From the NCBI RefSeq assembly GCF_001647275.1, contig NZ_LRMM01000012.1, positions 1-64,000 of the forward strand: a stretch of DNA of 64,000 nt, read 5' to 3'. This document shows, in pieces, positions 43,433 to 51,232 of this stretch; position 1 is the first letter of the stretch; each line of letters starts with the position of its first letter. A program made the translations under genes and the position numbers. Origin of the DNA: Rufibacter ruber (GTDB taxonomy: Bacteria > Bacteroidota > Bacteroidia > Cytophagales > Hymenobacteraceae). Under the pieces are notes generated by a model. It was given only the letters and a program-made list of their open reading frames with translations. It searched no databases and was not told where the DNA came from.

Positions 43433-44875
43433 ATGAAGTTGAAGTTCTCCACCCTTGCCACGGTTCTGTCCCTCACGGCCGCGGCGTTGCTCACGGTCAT
43501 TGACGCCTACGTCACGCCGCTGTCTGAACCTGTTTTGTTTGCGTTCCGGTGGCTGGCCATTGGCGGTCTGGTGCTGTTCGGGTTCCAGCGCAAAACCTTG
43601 ACCACCTGGATTCTGGTGGCCTTGGTGATGGGTGCCGAGATTGGGCATGACTTCCCCGCGTTCGGGATAAACCTGCAGGTGTTGAGCAAGATTTTCCTTA
43701 AGATGATTAAGACCATTGTAGGGCCGCTTCTCTTCGGGACGCTGGTGTACGGCATTGCCGGGCACTCCAACATCAAGCAGGTGGGCCGCATGGGCTGGAA
43801 GTCGCTGCTGTATTTTGAGGTGGTGACCACGCTGGCCCTGTTCATCGGCTTGGCCGCTATCAACCTCTCCAAAGCCGGTGAGGGCGTGAAACCGCCCGCC
43901 GCGCTGCACGAGGAACTGCCGGTGGTAAAACCCCAGACCACCCAGGAAATCATTCTGCACGTGTTCCCAGAGAACTTCGTGAAGTCTATGGCCGACGGCG
44001 AAGTGCTGCAGATTGTGGTGTTCAGCGTGCTGTTCGGCATTGCCCTCATTCTGGTGCGCGAAGACAAGCGCAAGCCCGTGGTGCAGTTCGCTGAGAGTCT
44101 GTCTGAAGTCATGTTCAAGTTCACCAACATTGTCATGTACTTCGCACCGTTTGGCGTGGGCGCGGCCATGGCCTACACCGTGGGGCACATGGGGCTGGGC
44201 GTGCTGGTGAACCTGTTTCAGTTGCTGGCTACGCTGTACGTGGCCCTGATTGTATTTATGGCGGTGGTGCTGTTGCCTATTGCCCTCCTCATTGGCTTGA
44301 ACATCAAGAAATTCATACAAGCCATTGCCGAACCCGTGTCCATTGCCTTTGCCACCACAAGTTCAGAGGCCGCCCTGCCACGCGCCATGGAGGCCGTGGA
44401 AAAACTGGGCGTGCCGCGCAAGATTGTGGCCTTTGTGATGCCCACCGGCTACAGCTTCAACCTGGACGGCACCACGCTGTACCTGGCGCTGGCCTCCATC
44501 TTTGTGGCGCAGGCCGCCGGTATTGAGATGACCTTGGGCCACCAACTCATGATTGTGTTCACGCTTATGCTCACCAGCAAAGGCGTGGCGGGCGTACCGC
44601 GCGCCTCTTTGGTGATTCTGCTGGGCACGGCCGCTTCGTTCGGTTTGCCGGTGTGGCCTATCTTCATCATTCTGGGCATTGACGAACTCATGGACATGGC
44701 TCGCACCTCGGTGAACGTGATTGGCAACTGCCTGGCCGCCGTGGTCATTGCCAAGTGGGAAGGCGAATTTTACCCAGACGGACTTCCGGCGGTACCGGTG
44801 GTAGAAGGCGTGCCGTTAGCTCCTGTGGAGGAACGGTTGGCAGTAGCGCCAATAGCGAAAGAGCCGGTGCAGTAA
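43433..44875 (+). CDS. Dicarboxylate/amino acid:cation symporter (glutamate/aspartate type)
   Basis: A 480-aa inner-membrane transporter of the DAACS (GltP/GltPh) family with about 8 helices and two re-entrant hairpins. HP1 reads TTSSEAALPRAME near 303. The TM7 motif is NLDGTT near 343 (family NMDGT), HP2 is KGVAGVPRASLVIL, and TM8 has the DELMDMARTSVNVIGN substrate-site pattern. The arginine and aspartate in TM8 fit acidic amino acids. It sits between the exported racemase-like protein and the D-aminoacylases, consistent with importing the freed glutamate or aspartate. Confidence 0.92.
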   Translation: MKLKFSTLATVLSLTAAALLTVIDAYVTPLSEPVLFAFRWLAIGGLVLFGFQRKTLTTWILVALVMGAEIGHDFPAFGINLQVLSKIFLKMIKTIVGPLLFGTLVYGIAGHSNIKQVGRMGWKSLLYFEVVTTLALFIGLAAINLSKAGEGVKPPAALHEELPVVKPQTTQEIILHVFPENFVKSMADGEVLQIVVFSVLFGIALILVREDKRKPVVQFAESLSEVMFKFTNIVMYFAPFGVGAAMAYTVGHMGLGVLVNLFQLLATLYVALIVFMAVVLLPIALLIGLNIKKFIQAIAEPVSIAFATTSSEAALPRAMEAVEKLGVPRKIVAFVMPTGYSFNLDGTTLYLALASIFVAQAAGIEMTLGHQLMIVFTLMLTSKGVAGVPRASLVILLGTAASFGLPVWPIFIILGIDELMDMARTSVNVIGNCLAAVVIAKWEGEFYPDGLPAVPVVEGVPLAPVEERLAVAPIAKEPVQ

Positions 44876-44886
44876 AACGGTAAACC

Positions 44887-45048
44887 ATGGCGCAAGCGTC
44901 CGCTTGTGTCCACAGGTTCAAGGCTTACAAAATAGCATTCGGGCAAGCCCGATGTCAAAATAAAAATTTCTGTTTTCGGCCTGTTTTAGCCAAAACAGCG
45001 AAAACGCAAAATTATCAGTCACACGGCACAAGCGGACGCTTGCGCCAT
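44887..45048. repeat. Compound repeat: inverted CGCAAGCGTCCGCTTGTG arms around a palindrome
   Basis: ATGGCGCAAGCGTCCGCTTG at the left end and its inverted copy at 45023-45048 enclose a palindrome at 44970-45007 (CTGTTTTCGGCC subtype). The architecture matches 11338-11441. The right end stops 2 bp before the start codon of the next gene, so it forms part of that gene's leader. Confidence 0.75.
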
Positions 45049-45050
45049 AA

Positions 45051-46694
45051 ATGAAAGACAAACCGTTTCAAAGTATACCAACCTTGCATACCATTTTCAA
45101 CAAACAGTTTCTGCTCACCGCCTGCTTGGCGCTGCTCACGACAGCGGTAAGTTACGGGCAACGTGCGGCGGGTAAAACGCTGGACTTGCTCATCACCGGG
45201 GCCATGGTGTTTGACGGCAGCGGCAAAGATTCGGCGCAGCTGGACGTGGGCATTCTGGGCGATAGAATTGCCTTTGTGGGCAACGCGCAGCAGAACCAAA
45301 TCAAAGCCAAGAAGACCATCAACGCTCAAGGGCTGTACCTGGCGCCCGGTTTTATTGACCCGCACACCCACACAGACAAATACCTGAACAGCAAAGACGC
45401 CGCCGAACGGGCTACCCTTCCGTTTCTGGCGCAGGGCGTGACTACGGTGTTTGCCGGCAGCGACGGGTTTGGCGGGTCAGACATTGCCAAACAGCTTTCG
45501 GCCTGGGACCGCAACGGCATTGGCCTCAACGCCGCGCTGTTTGTGGGCCACGGCGGCGTGCGCAAAGAAGTGCTGGGCAGCAAAAACGTGCAACCCACGC
45601 CCGCCCAGCTGGAAGAGATGCGCCAACGGGTAGACCGCGCCATGAAAGAAGGGGCCATTGGCCTTTCCGGCGGATTATTCTACGCACCCGCCAGCTACGC
45701 CAAAACCCAGGAAGTCACCGAACTGGCCAAAGTGGCCGCCCAATACCAGGGCGTGTATGACACCCACATGCGTAGCGAAGGCACCGGCGTGCTGGACGCC
45801 ATTCAGGAAACCCTGGACATTGGCACCGGATCAGGTATTCCAGTACATATTTCCCACATTAAAGTGAGCGGCGAGACCAACTGGGGCCGCAGCCTGGAGG
45901 TGATTAGAATGGTGGAGAACGCCCAGCGCAAAGGCCAGAAAGTGACCGCCAACCATTACCCGTACGTGGCCTCGTCCACCAGCCTCAAGGCCACCCTCAT
46001 GCCCCGTTGGGCCGAAGACGGCGGCAATAAAGAGATGCTGAAACGCCTGGAAGACCCCAAAACGCTGGAAAGAATCAAAAAGAGCCTGGCCTCTAAACTG
46101 GATAGTACCGGCCGTGCCGAACGCATTACCCTGGCCACCCCCAAGAACCCCGAACTGAACGGCAAGTCTATTCTCAAAATCTCGCAGGAATGGGGCGTCA
46201 AGCCCGAGGACGCGGTCATCAGAATCCTCAAGGAGAATCCGGCTACCAGTGTGATTTCCTTCAGCATGTCTGAAGAAGACGTGGTGCGGTTCATGCAGCA
46301 GCCCTGGGTCATGACTGGGTCAGACGGTGGCGGGGCGCACCCGCGCACATACGGCACCTTCGCCCGCAAAATGGGCCTGTACGCGCTGGAGAAGAAAGTC
46401 ATGCCTCTGAGCCAAGCCCTTCACAGCGCCACCGGCCTCACCGCCACCACCTTCCACATCAAAGACCGCGGGTTCATCAAAGAAGGCTTCTTTGCAGATT
46501 TGGTGGTGTTTGACCCCGCCTGGTTCAGAGACAACGCCACCTTTGACCAGTCTACCCAACTGGCCAGCGGCGTGCACTACGTGCTGGTGAACGGCACCGT
46601 CAGCATCAGCGAAGGCAAATACACGGGCGCGCTGGCCGGGAAAGCCCTTCGGCACGCGCCCGCTAACGCTCCATCTCCAGGAAAAGAGAAATAG
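45051..46694 (+). CDS. Exported N-acyl-D-amino-acid deacylase 1
   Basis: A 547-aa amidohydrolase-superfamily enzyme with a signal peptide (cleavage near VSYGQ, about residue 37). Metal and active-site motifs are GFIDPHTHTD near 98, YDTHMRSE, HISHIK and TGSDGGGAHPR. It hydrolyses N-acyl-D-amino acids (D-aminoacylase family). Export places the reaction in the periplasm. It is followed 2 bp later by a paralogue, so both come from one transcript. The exact acyl and side-chain preferences are unknown. Confidence 0.88.
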   Translation: MKDKPFQSIPTLHTIFNKQFLLTACLALLTTAVSYGQRAAGKTLDLLITGAMVFDGSGKDSAQLDVGILGDRIAFVGNAQQNQIKAKKTINAQGLYLAPGFIDPHTHTDKYLNSKDAAERATLPFLAQGVTTVFAGSDGFGGSDIAKQLSAWDRNGIGLNAALFVGHGGVRKEVLGSKNVQPTPAQLEEMRQRVDRAMKEGAIGLSGGLFYAPASYAKTQEVTELAKVAAQYQGVYDTHMRSEGTGVLDAIQETLDIGTGSGIPVHISHIKVSGETNWGRSLEVIRMVENAQRKGQKVTANHYPYVASSTSLKATLMPRWAEDGGNKEMLKRLEDPKTLERIKKSLASKLDSTGRAERITLATPKNPELNGKSILKISQEWGVKPEDAVIRILKENPATSVISFSMSEEDVVRFMQQPWVMTGSDGGGAHPRTYGTFARKMGLYALEKKVMPLSQALHSATGLTATTFHIKDRGFIKEGFFADLVVFDPAWFRDNATFDQSTQLASGVHYVLVNGTVSISEGKYTGALAGKALRHAPANAPSPGKEK

Positions 46695-46696
46695 AC

Positions 46697-48304
46697 ATGA
46701 CGTATTCTGTTTGCATATCCCCTTTTATAAAAGTCCCGGCCAGCGGCACCTGTTTGGTGCTGCTGGCGGGCTTGCTGTGTTTGTTCCAGACTTCGGCGTA
46801 CAGCCAGAACGCCAAAAAAGTAGACACGTTCATCAAAGGCGCGTGGGTGTTTGACGGCTCGGGCAAAGACTCTATGCGCCTGGACGTGGGCATTACCGGC
46901 GACCGCATCACCTATCTGGAGCCCGCCGGCAAGAAAGCGCCCAAAGCCAAGAAAACCATTGACGCCAACGGCTATTACCTGGCCCCCGGCTTCATTGACC
47001 CGCACACGCACGTGGCCGCAGATTTGTCTAACCCAGAGCGCAAGAGCAATTTGGCGTACCTCATGCAGGGCGTAACCACCGTGTTTGAGGGCAATGACGG
47101 CTCCGGCCCTATGCCCATCGGCACCACGCTGGCCCAATGGGAGCAGAACGGCATTGGCACCAACGCAGGTCTGTTCGTGGGCCACGGCTCGGTGCGCAAA
47201 GAGGTGCTGGGCGAGAAAGACGTGCAGCCCACGCCCTCTCAGTTGGAGAAAATGAAGAAACTGGTGGCTCAGGCCATGGAACAAGGCGCGTATGGCATTT
47301 CTACCGGCCTGTTTTACGCCCCCGGCAGTTTCGCACAGCAGAGCGAGGTGGTAGAACTGTCAAAAGTAGCTGCCGCTTACGGCGGAATCTATGATACCCA
47401 CCTGCGCGACGAAAGTACTTACAACATCGGGTTGATGAACTCTATCAAAGAGACCCTGGAGATTGGCGAGGCCGCGGGCATTCCGGTGCACATTTCGCAC
47501 ATCAAAGCCTTAGGTGCCGATGTCTGGGGCAAGAGCCCCGAGGTAATCCAGATGATTGAGGCCGCCCAAAAAAGAGGCCTGCGCGTGACCGCGAACCAGT
47601 ACCCATATTTAGCGTCGCGCACCAACCTGATTGCCGCCGTGGTGCCCCGCTGGGCCGAAGACGGCGGCGTGAAAGCCATGTTCGCCCGCTTTGATGATGC
47701 TACTTTAGCAGATAGCCTGCGCAACGGCATCAGAGACAACATTCGCCGCCGCGGCGGCCCGGCTTCTTTGGTACTGTCCACCGACAATGCCACCCTCAAT
47801 GGAAAATCTCTGGAGAAAGTAGCGCAGGAATGGCAGCTGGATCCGGTAGAGGCGGTCTTCAAAGTGCTGCGCACCGACCAGAAAGTACGGGTGGTGTCCT
47901 TCAACATGACCGAAGAAGATTTGCTTCGGTTCATGAAGCAGCCCTGGGTCATGACCGGTTCAGACGGTACGCCCGGCCACCCCAGAAAATACGGTTCGTT
48001 TACCCGCAAGCTCAAAGAGTACGCTATTGACCACCACCATATTTCCATGGCCAACGCCATTCACAGTTCCACCGGCCTCACCGCCCAAACCCTGGGCATT
48101 CAGGAGCGCGGGTTGGTGAAGAAAGGCTACTACGCAGACCTGATTCTGTTCCAGCCACAAAACCTGAAAGACTTCGCCACTTATGAGGAACCTTCAAACC
48201 TGGCCAGTGGCATGGAATACGTGTTTGTGAATGGCGTAGCCGCCGTGCAAAATGGAAAGGCTACTGGCGCCCTGGCAGGCAAAGCGCTGAAGCATAAAAA
48301 GTAA
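46697..48304 (+). CDS. Exported N-acyl-D-amino-acid deacylase 2
   Basis: A 535-aa paralogue of the preceding enzyme with a signal peptide ending near SAYSQ (about 35). It keeps GFIDPHTHVA, GIYDTHLRDE, HISHIKALG and TGSDGTPGHPR. The clearest differences are HTHTD changed to HTHVA and GGGAHP changed to GTPGHP, so substrate range may have diverged after duplication. It is the last gene of the 40.7-48.3 kb series and is followed by a perfect palindrome. Confidence 0.88.
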   Translation: MTYSVCISPFIKVPASGTCLVLLAGLLCLFQTSAYSQNAKKVDTFIKGAWVFDGSGKDSMRLDVGITGDRITYLEPAGKKAPKAKKTIDANGYYLAPGFIDPHTHVAADLSNPERKSNLAYLMQGVTTVFEGNDGSGPMPIGTTLAQWEQNGIGTNAGLFVGHGSVRKEVLGEKDVQPTPSQLEKMKKLVAQAMEQGAYGISTGLFYAPGSFAQQSEVVELSKVAAAYGGIYDTHLRDESTYNIGLMNSIKETLEIGEAAGIPVHISHIKALGADVWGKSPEVIQMIEAAQKRGLRVTANQYPYLASRTNLIAAVVPRWAEDGGVKAMFARFDDATLADSLRNGIRDNIRRRGGPASLVLSTDNATLNGKSLEKVAQEWQLDPVEAVFKVLRTDQKVRVVSFNMTEEDLLRFMKQPWVMTGSDGTPGHPRKYGSFTRKLKEYAIDHHHISMANAIHSSTGLTAQTLGIQERGLVKKGYYADLILFQPQNLKDFATYEEPSNLASGMEYVFVNGVAAVQNGKATGALAGKALKHKK

Positions 48305-48337
48305 GTTGGCGAGATTGATGAAAAGGGAAGTCTTGGA

Positions 48338-48385
48338 TTTCCTGTTTTCGGGCTGTTTTCAGAAAAACAGCCCGAAAACAGGAAA
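48338..48385. repeat. Intergenic palindrome, CGGGCTG variant
   Basis: TTTCCTGTTTTCGGGCTG, loop, CAGCCCGAAAACAGGAAA: fully paired 48 bp, 34 bp after the deacylase stop. The CGGG/CCCG pair is a compensated change from GGGG/CCCC. Confidence 0.92.
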
Positions 48386-48426
48386 CTACCTCTGAATGGA
48401 AGCAGCTACGCACGCTCTTCACGCTC

Positions 48427-48551
48427 TTCCGGATTTGTAATCCGGAAGCAAGTACTCAGGGGATTTGTAGTCCCCGTCCCGGCGCTTTCTAACGTAGCCG
48501 CGCCGCGGATTACAAATACGCAGGTAGGTGTGATCGGGATTACAAATCCCG
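48427..48551. repeat. Cluster of four short inverted repeats (GGATTTGTAATCC type)
   Basis: Four 17-21 bp units: TTCCGGATTTGTAATCCGGAA (48427-48447, 21 bp), GGGGATTTGTAGTCCCC (48459-48475), GCGGATTACAAATACGC (48505-48521) and CGGGATTACAAATCCCG (48535-48551). The first two have the motif in one orientation, the last two in the other. Stem bases differ but stay paired. The 549-bp gap 48305-48853 otherwise holds two palindromes and a CCCCTCCTGGG repeat. Confidence 0.75.
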
Positions 48552-48620
48552 AACAGCGGAGCTGATCAATGTAAAGCAGATGAAACAAAAGTTAGCGGAA
48601 GCAGCAAGCATTGAGGAACA

Positions 48621-48658
48621 GTACTCCAGCCGTTTATTCCCCTCCTGGGAAGGGTAGG
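48621..48658. repeat. TACTCCAGC...CCCCTCCTGGGAAGGG repeat
   Basis: Second copy of the segment at 2942-2979, differing at a few positions, again close to a palindrome (48687). Confidence 0.6.
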
Positions 48659-48686
48659 GGTGGGTTCCACGCCAAAAGATCAAAAC

Positions 48687-48720
48687 CTGTTTTCGGCCTG
48701 TTTTGGCCAAACAGCGAACG
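48687..48720. repeat. Degenerate palindrome, TTTTCGGCC subtype
   Basis: CTGTTTTCGGCCTGTTTTGG, then CCAAACAGCGAACGC: the same subtype as 43335 and 44970 but with A residues lost from the right arm. Confidence 0.6.
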
Positions 48721-48853
48721 CAAGCCTCTCCCCTGCCTTCCGCTGCAGGCGTGCAAACGGGTTATCCTTCTGCTTCAGTTTTGCGTTTTAGTAGAATCAA
48801 TAGGCTGCACCCTTTGGCTGCGGTTTTATCACACCAACTAGCATTCTACTACC

Positions 48854-49225
48854 ATGGCGAAGAAAAAAGCAGATAACAGCAAAAAAACCGACAAGCCAGA
48901 AAAGAAGGCGCGGGTACACCCGGAGCTGGAGGGCTTTGAGATCAAAATCAACCCGCTGGGCGATATCTCCTCCAATTTCAACATTGACCAGCTCAATGAG
49001 TTTCTGGACCGCAACGTAACTGACAAGAAACTGGTGGGCGACCAGGGCAAGAAGCGCGTGCAGGAGGAAGACGAGGAATATCCTATTGAGGAAACCGTGG
49101 AGGAGGAAGAGAACGAGGAAGATTTTTTCAAAGGAAGTGCTAACTTGGCAGACGATGAGGACGAAGACGACGCGCCCAAAGAGGAAGACGACGATCTGGC
49201 CCCTAAAAAACCAAAGCGAAAGTAA
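48854..49225 (+). CDS. Small highly charged protein
   Basis: A 123-aa protein with no signal peptide or hydrophobic segment. The first 20 residues are lysine-rich ([17 protein letters not shown]), the middle has a conserved-looking block ([16 protein letters not shown], then LNEFLDRNV), and the last 50 are mostly acidic and end in a basic tail. It lies 8 bp before the AIM24-like gene and is probably co-transcribed. I recognise no family; a flexible nucleic-acid- or protein-binding role is only a guess. Confidence 0.7.
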   Translation: MAKKKADNSKKTDKPEKKARVHPELEGFEIKINPLGDISSNFNIDQLNEFLDRNVTDKKLVGDQGKKRVQEEDEEYPIEETVEEEENEEDFFKGSANLADDEDEDDAPKEEDDDLAPKKPKRK

Positions 49226-49233
49226 ACCCAACT

Positions 49234-49995
49234 ATGAAATCACACGAGATTGACTACCGCATCTTCGGCTCAGATATTCAGGTGCTGGAGGTAGAGCTGG
49301 ACCCCCAGGAAACCGTCATTGCCGAGGCGGGCGCCATGGTGTACATGGAAGACGGCATCCAGTTTGAAACCAAAATGGGCGACGGCTCCAACCCCAGCCA
49401 GGGCTTTCTGGGCAAGCTGGTCTCTATGGGCAGCCGCATGATCACGGGTGAGTCCCTGTTTATGACCCACTTCACCCACCGCGGCTACAGCAAAGCCAAA
49501 GTGGCGTTTTCGGCACCGTACCCCGGCACCATCATGCCCCTTAACCTGGCAGACTTCCCCAACGGGTTGATTGTGCAGAAAGACGGTTTCTTAGCCGCGG
49601 CGCTGGGCACCAAGATTGCCATGCATTTGAACCGCCGGTTGGGCGCGGGCTTCTTTGGCGGCGAAGGTTTTATCATGCAGCGCATTGAGGGCGACGGCCT
49701 GGCCTTCATACACGCGGGCGGCACGGTAGTAGAACGCCACCTGCACAACGAGACGCTGCGCGTTGACACCGGTTGCGTGGTGGCCTATGAGAACGGGATT
49801 GACTTTGATATTCAGCAGGCGGGCGGCCTTAAATCTATGGTTTTTGGCGGCGAGGGTCTGTTCCTGGCCACTCTGCGCGGCACCGGCCGGGTATGGATCC
49901 AGTCTATGCCGGTGAAGAAGCTTATCCAGGCCTTGATGCCGCACGGCGGTAACGCCAACAAAGAAGGCGGCTTGCTCAGCAGCTTTCTGGAATAG
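49234..49995 (+). CDS. AIM24/TIGR00266 family protein
   Basis: A 253-aa soluble beta-rich protein. Family signs are [20 protein letters not shown] near 13, [10 protein letters not shown] near 72, PGTIMPLNL and [19 protein letters not shown] near 205. The family is widespread, shows a double beta-sandwich fold and has no settled function in bacteria; the yeast relative is mitochondrial. A strong terminator follows 26 bp after the stop. Confidence 0.9.
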   Translation: MKSHEIDYRIFGSDIQVLEVELDPQETVIAEAGAMVYMEDGIQFETKMGDGSNPSQGFLGKLVSMGSRMITGESLFMTHFTHRGYSKAKVAFSAPYPGTIMPLNLADFPNGLIVQKDGFLAAALGTKIAMHLNRRLGAGFFGGEGFIMQRIEGDGLAFIHAGGTVVERHLHNETLRVDTGCVVAYENGIDFDIQQAGGLKSMVFGGEGLFLATLRGTGRVWIQSMPVKKLIQALMPHGGNANKEGGLLSSFLE

Positions 49996-50021
49996 AGGGC
50001 ACCTCTCTCCCCATCCCATAA

Positions 50022-50046
50022 AGTCCGGCACCACCGGACTTTTTTT
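50022..50046 (+). terminator. Intrinsic terminator after the AIM24-like gene
   Basis: AGTCCGG, loop CACCA, CCGGACT, then seven T: a classic rho-independent terminator for the 48.8-50.0 kb unit. Confidence 0.92.
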
Positions 50047-50127
50047 GTGCCCATTTGCCAGGTTATCTCTCGTTTAATATCTCAACTTTGCATTTTATAT
50101 AAATTTAATATAGTTTATTATTCACAT

Positions 50128-50156
50128 GTTACAAAAACGCTTGTTAGTTTTGTAAC
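50128..50156. promoter_or_regulatory. Inverted repeat overlapping a TAnnTTTG promoter element
   Basis: GTTACAAAA and TTTTGTAAC flank a 10-nt spacer in an A/T-rich region. TAGTTTTG at 50145-50152 fits the Bacteroidota -7 consensus and lies in the right arm. The next gene starts at 50263. A repressor or activator site is plausible but unproved. Confidence 0.35.
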
Positions 50157-50262
50157 GAAATAAATATTAACTTTCACTTGCGCTCCCCCTGCGCCATGCA
50201 AAGAACTGCTTCTTTTCAGTCAGCCCGGGCTTTCACTTTCAGTTCCTGAAACAGCACCAGTT

Positions 50263-51114
50263 ATGACCCGGGCAATCATCACCTCCTTTCTTTGGCTTTC
50301 GCCGCTGTTCTCTATGGCAGCCAGCTTTACCTCTGTCAAAAACGGCAACTGGTCCAGCCGTTCTACCTGGAGCTCTAATGGCATTCCGGCCGCCAACATC
50401 AACAACAAGGATGTCGTCATCATTGACCATGTGGTGAATGCCGGTGCTTTGAAGATAAACAATGGGGGAACCATGTATGTTAACCGCCACCTGATTGTAG
50501 ACCAACTCACCCTGCATGGCCCCAACTCCAGAATTTACGTGGCGGCAGGGGCCGTGCTGGAGGCCGCTGAAATTAACGGCAACTGGGAGAATGTGATTTA
50601 TGAGGAGCCGCTGCCGGTCACCTGGCTGGAGTTCTCCTGCAAGTCAGACGGTAAGGCGCACTCCCTTTCCTGGGCCACGGCCCAAGAGGTCAACAATGAC
50701 TACTTTGCCTTAGAATACGCCACACAAGATCTGGTTTTCAAAGAGATTACCCGCCAGGCCGGCACTAACACCGCCTCTCCCGCTTACTATTCGTTCACCC
50801 ATACTTTTCCGGTGAAAGGCACCAGCTACTACCGGTTAAAGCAAGTTGACTATGACGGCAAGGCCACTTACTCCAAGATAATCTCAGGCACGTTTCATGC
50901 CTTCACCTACCAGCTATCAGCCAGTTCGCTCCAGATGAATACGCCCGTGACCGGCAGCGTCTCCCTGATCAGAACAGACGGGACTCCCGCCGTAGAAAAA
51001 GTTTTGAATAAAGAGGATCTGCTCCGTTTCCCTTCCCTGCCCACGGGTATGTACATGCTGCGCATTGAGAGCCCGCAGTACAAAGGCCTTCACAAAGTGT
51101 ACCTGCGCCAGTAG
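50263..51114 (+). CDS. Secreted protein with a possible T9SS-like C-terminus
   Basis: A 283-aa exported protein with a signal peptide ending near FSMAA (about 21). The N-terminal part (KNGNWSSRSTWSSNGIPA, then VVIIDHVVNAGALKINNGGTM) resembles the start of G8-like or right-handed beta-helix surface proteins. The middle, SWATAQEVNNDYFALEY and YYRLKQVDYDGKATYSKI, is typical of Bacteroidota extracellular proteins. The end GMYMLRIESPQYKGLHKVYL looks like a type IX secretion sorting region. Function unknown. Confidence 0.7.
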   Translation: MTRAIITSFLWLSPLFSMAASFTSVKNGNWSSRSTWSSNGIPAANINNKDVVIIDHVVNAGALKINNGGTMYVNRHLIVDQLTLHGPNSRIYVAAGAVLEAAEINGNWENVIYEEPLPVTWLEFSCKSDGKAHSLSWATAQEVNNDYFALEYATQDLVFKEITRQAGTNTASPAYYSFTHTFPVKGTSYYRLKQVDYDGKATYSKIISGTFHAFTYQLSASSLQMNTPVTGSVSLIRTDGTPAVEKVLNKEDLLRFPSLPTGMYMLRIESPQYKGLHKVYLRQ

Positions 51115-51168
51115 CAAGATACGCACAGCGCGGTCAAACACTCCCGCTCCAATTGGTAGGCGGAGTCT

Positions 51169-51208
51169 CTGTTTTTGACCTGTTTTGGCCAAAACAGGTC
51201 AAAAACAG
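51169..51208. repeat. Perfect intergenic palindrome, TTGACCTG variant
   Basis: CTGTTTTTGACCTGTTTTGG followed by its exact complement: 40 bp with no mismatch and no loop asymmetry. It lies between two convergent genes, 55 bp after one stop and 25 bp before the other. Confidence 0.93.
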
Positions 51209-51232
51209 GTTTTCGGCCGTGGCCGAAAGGGA

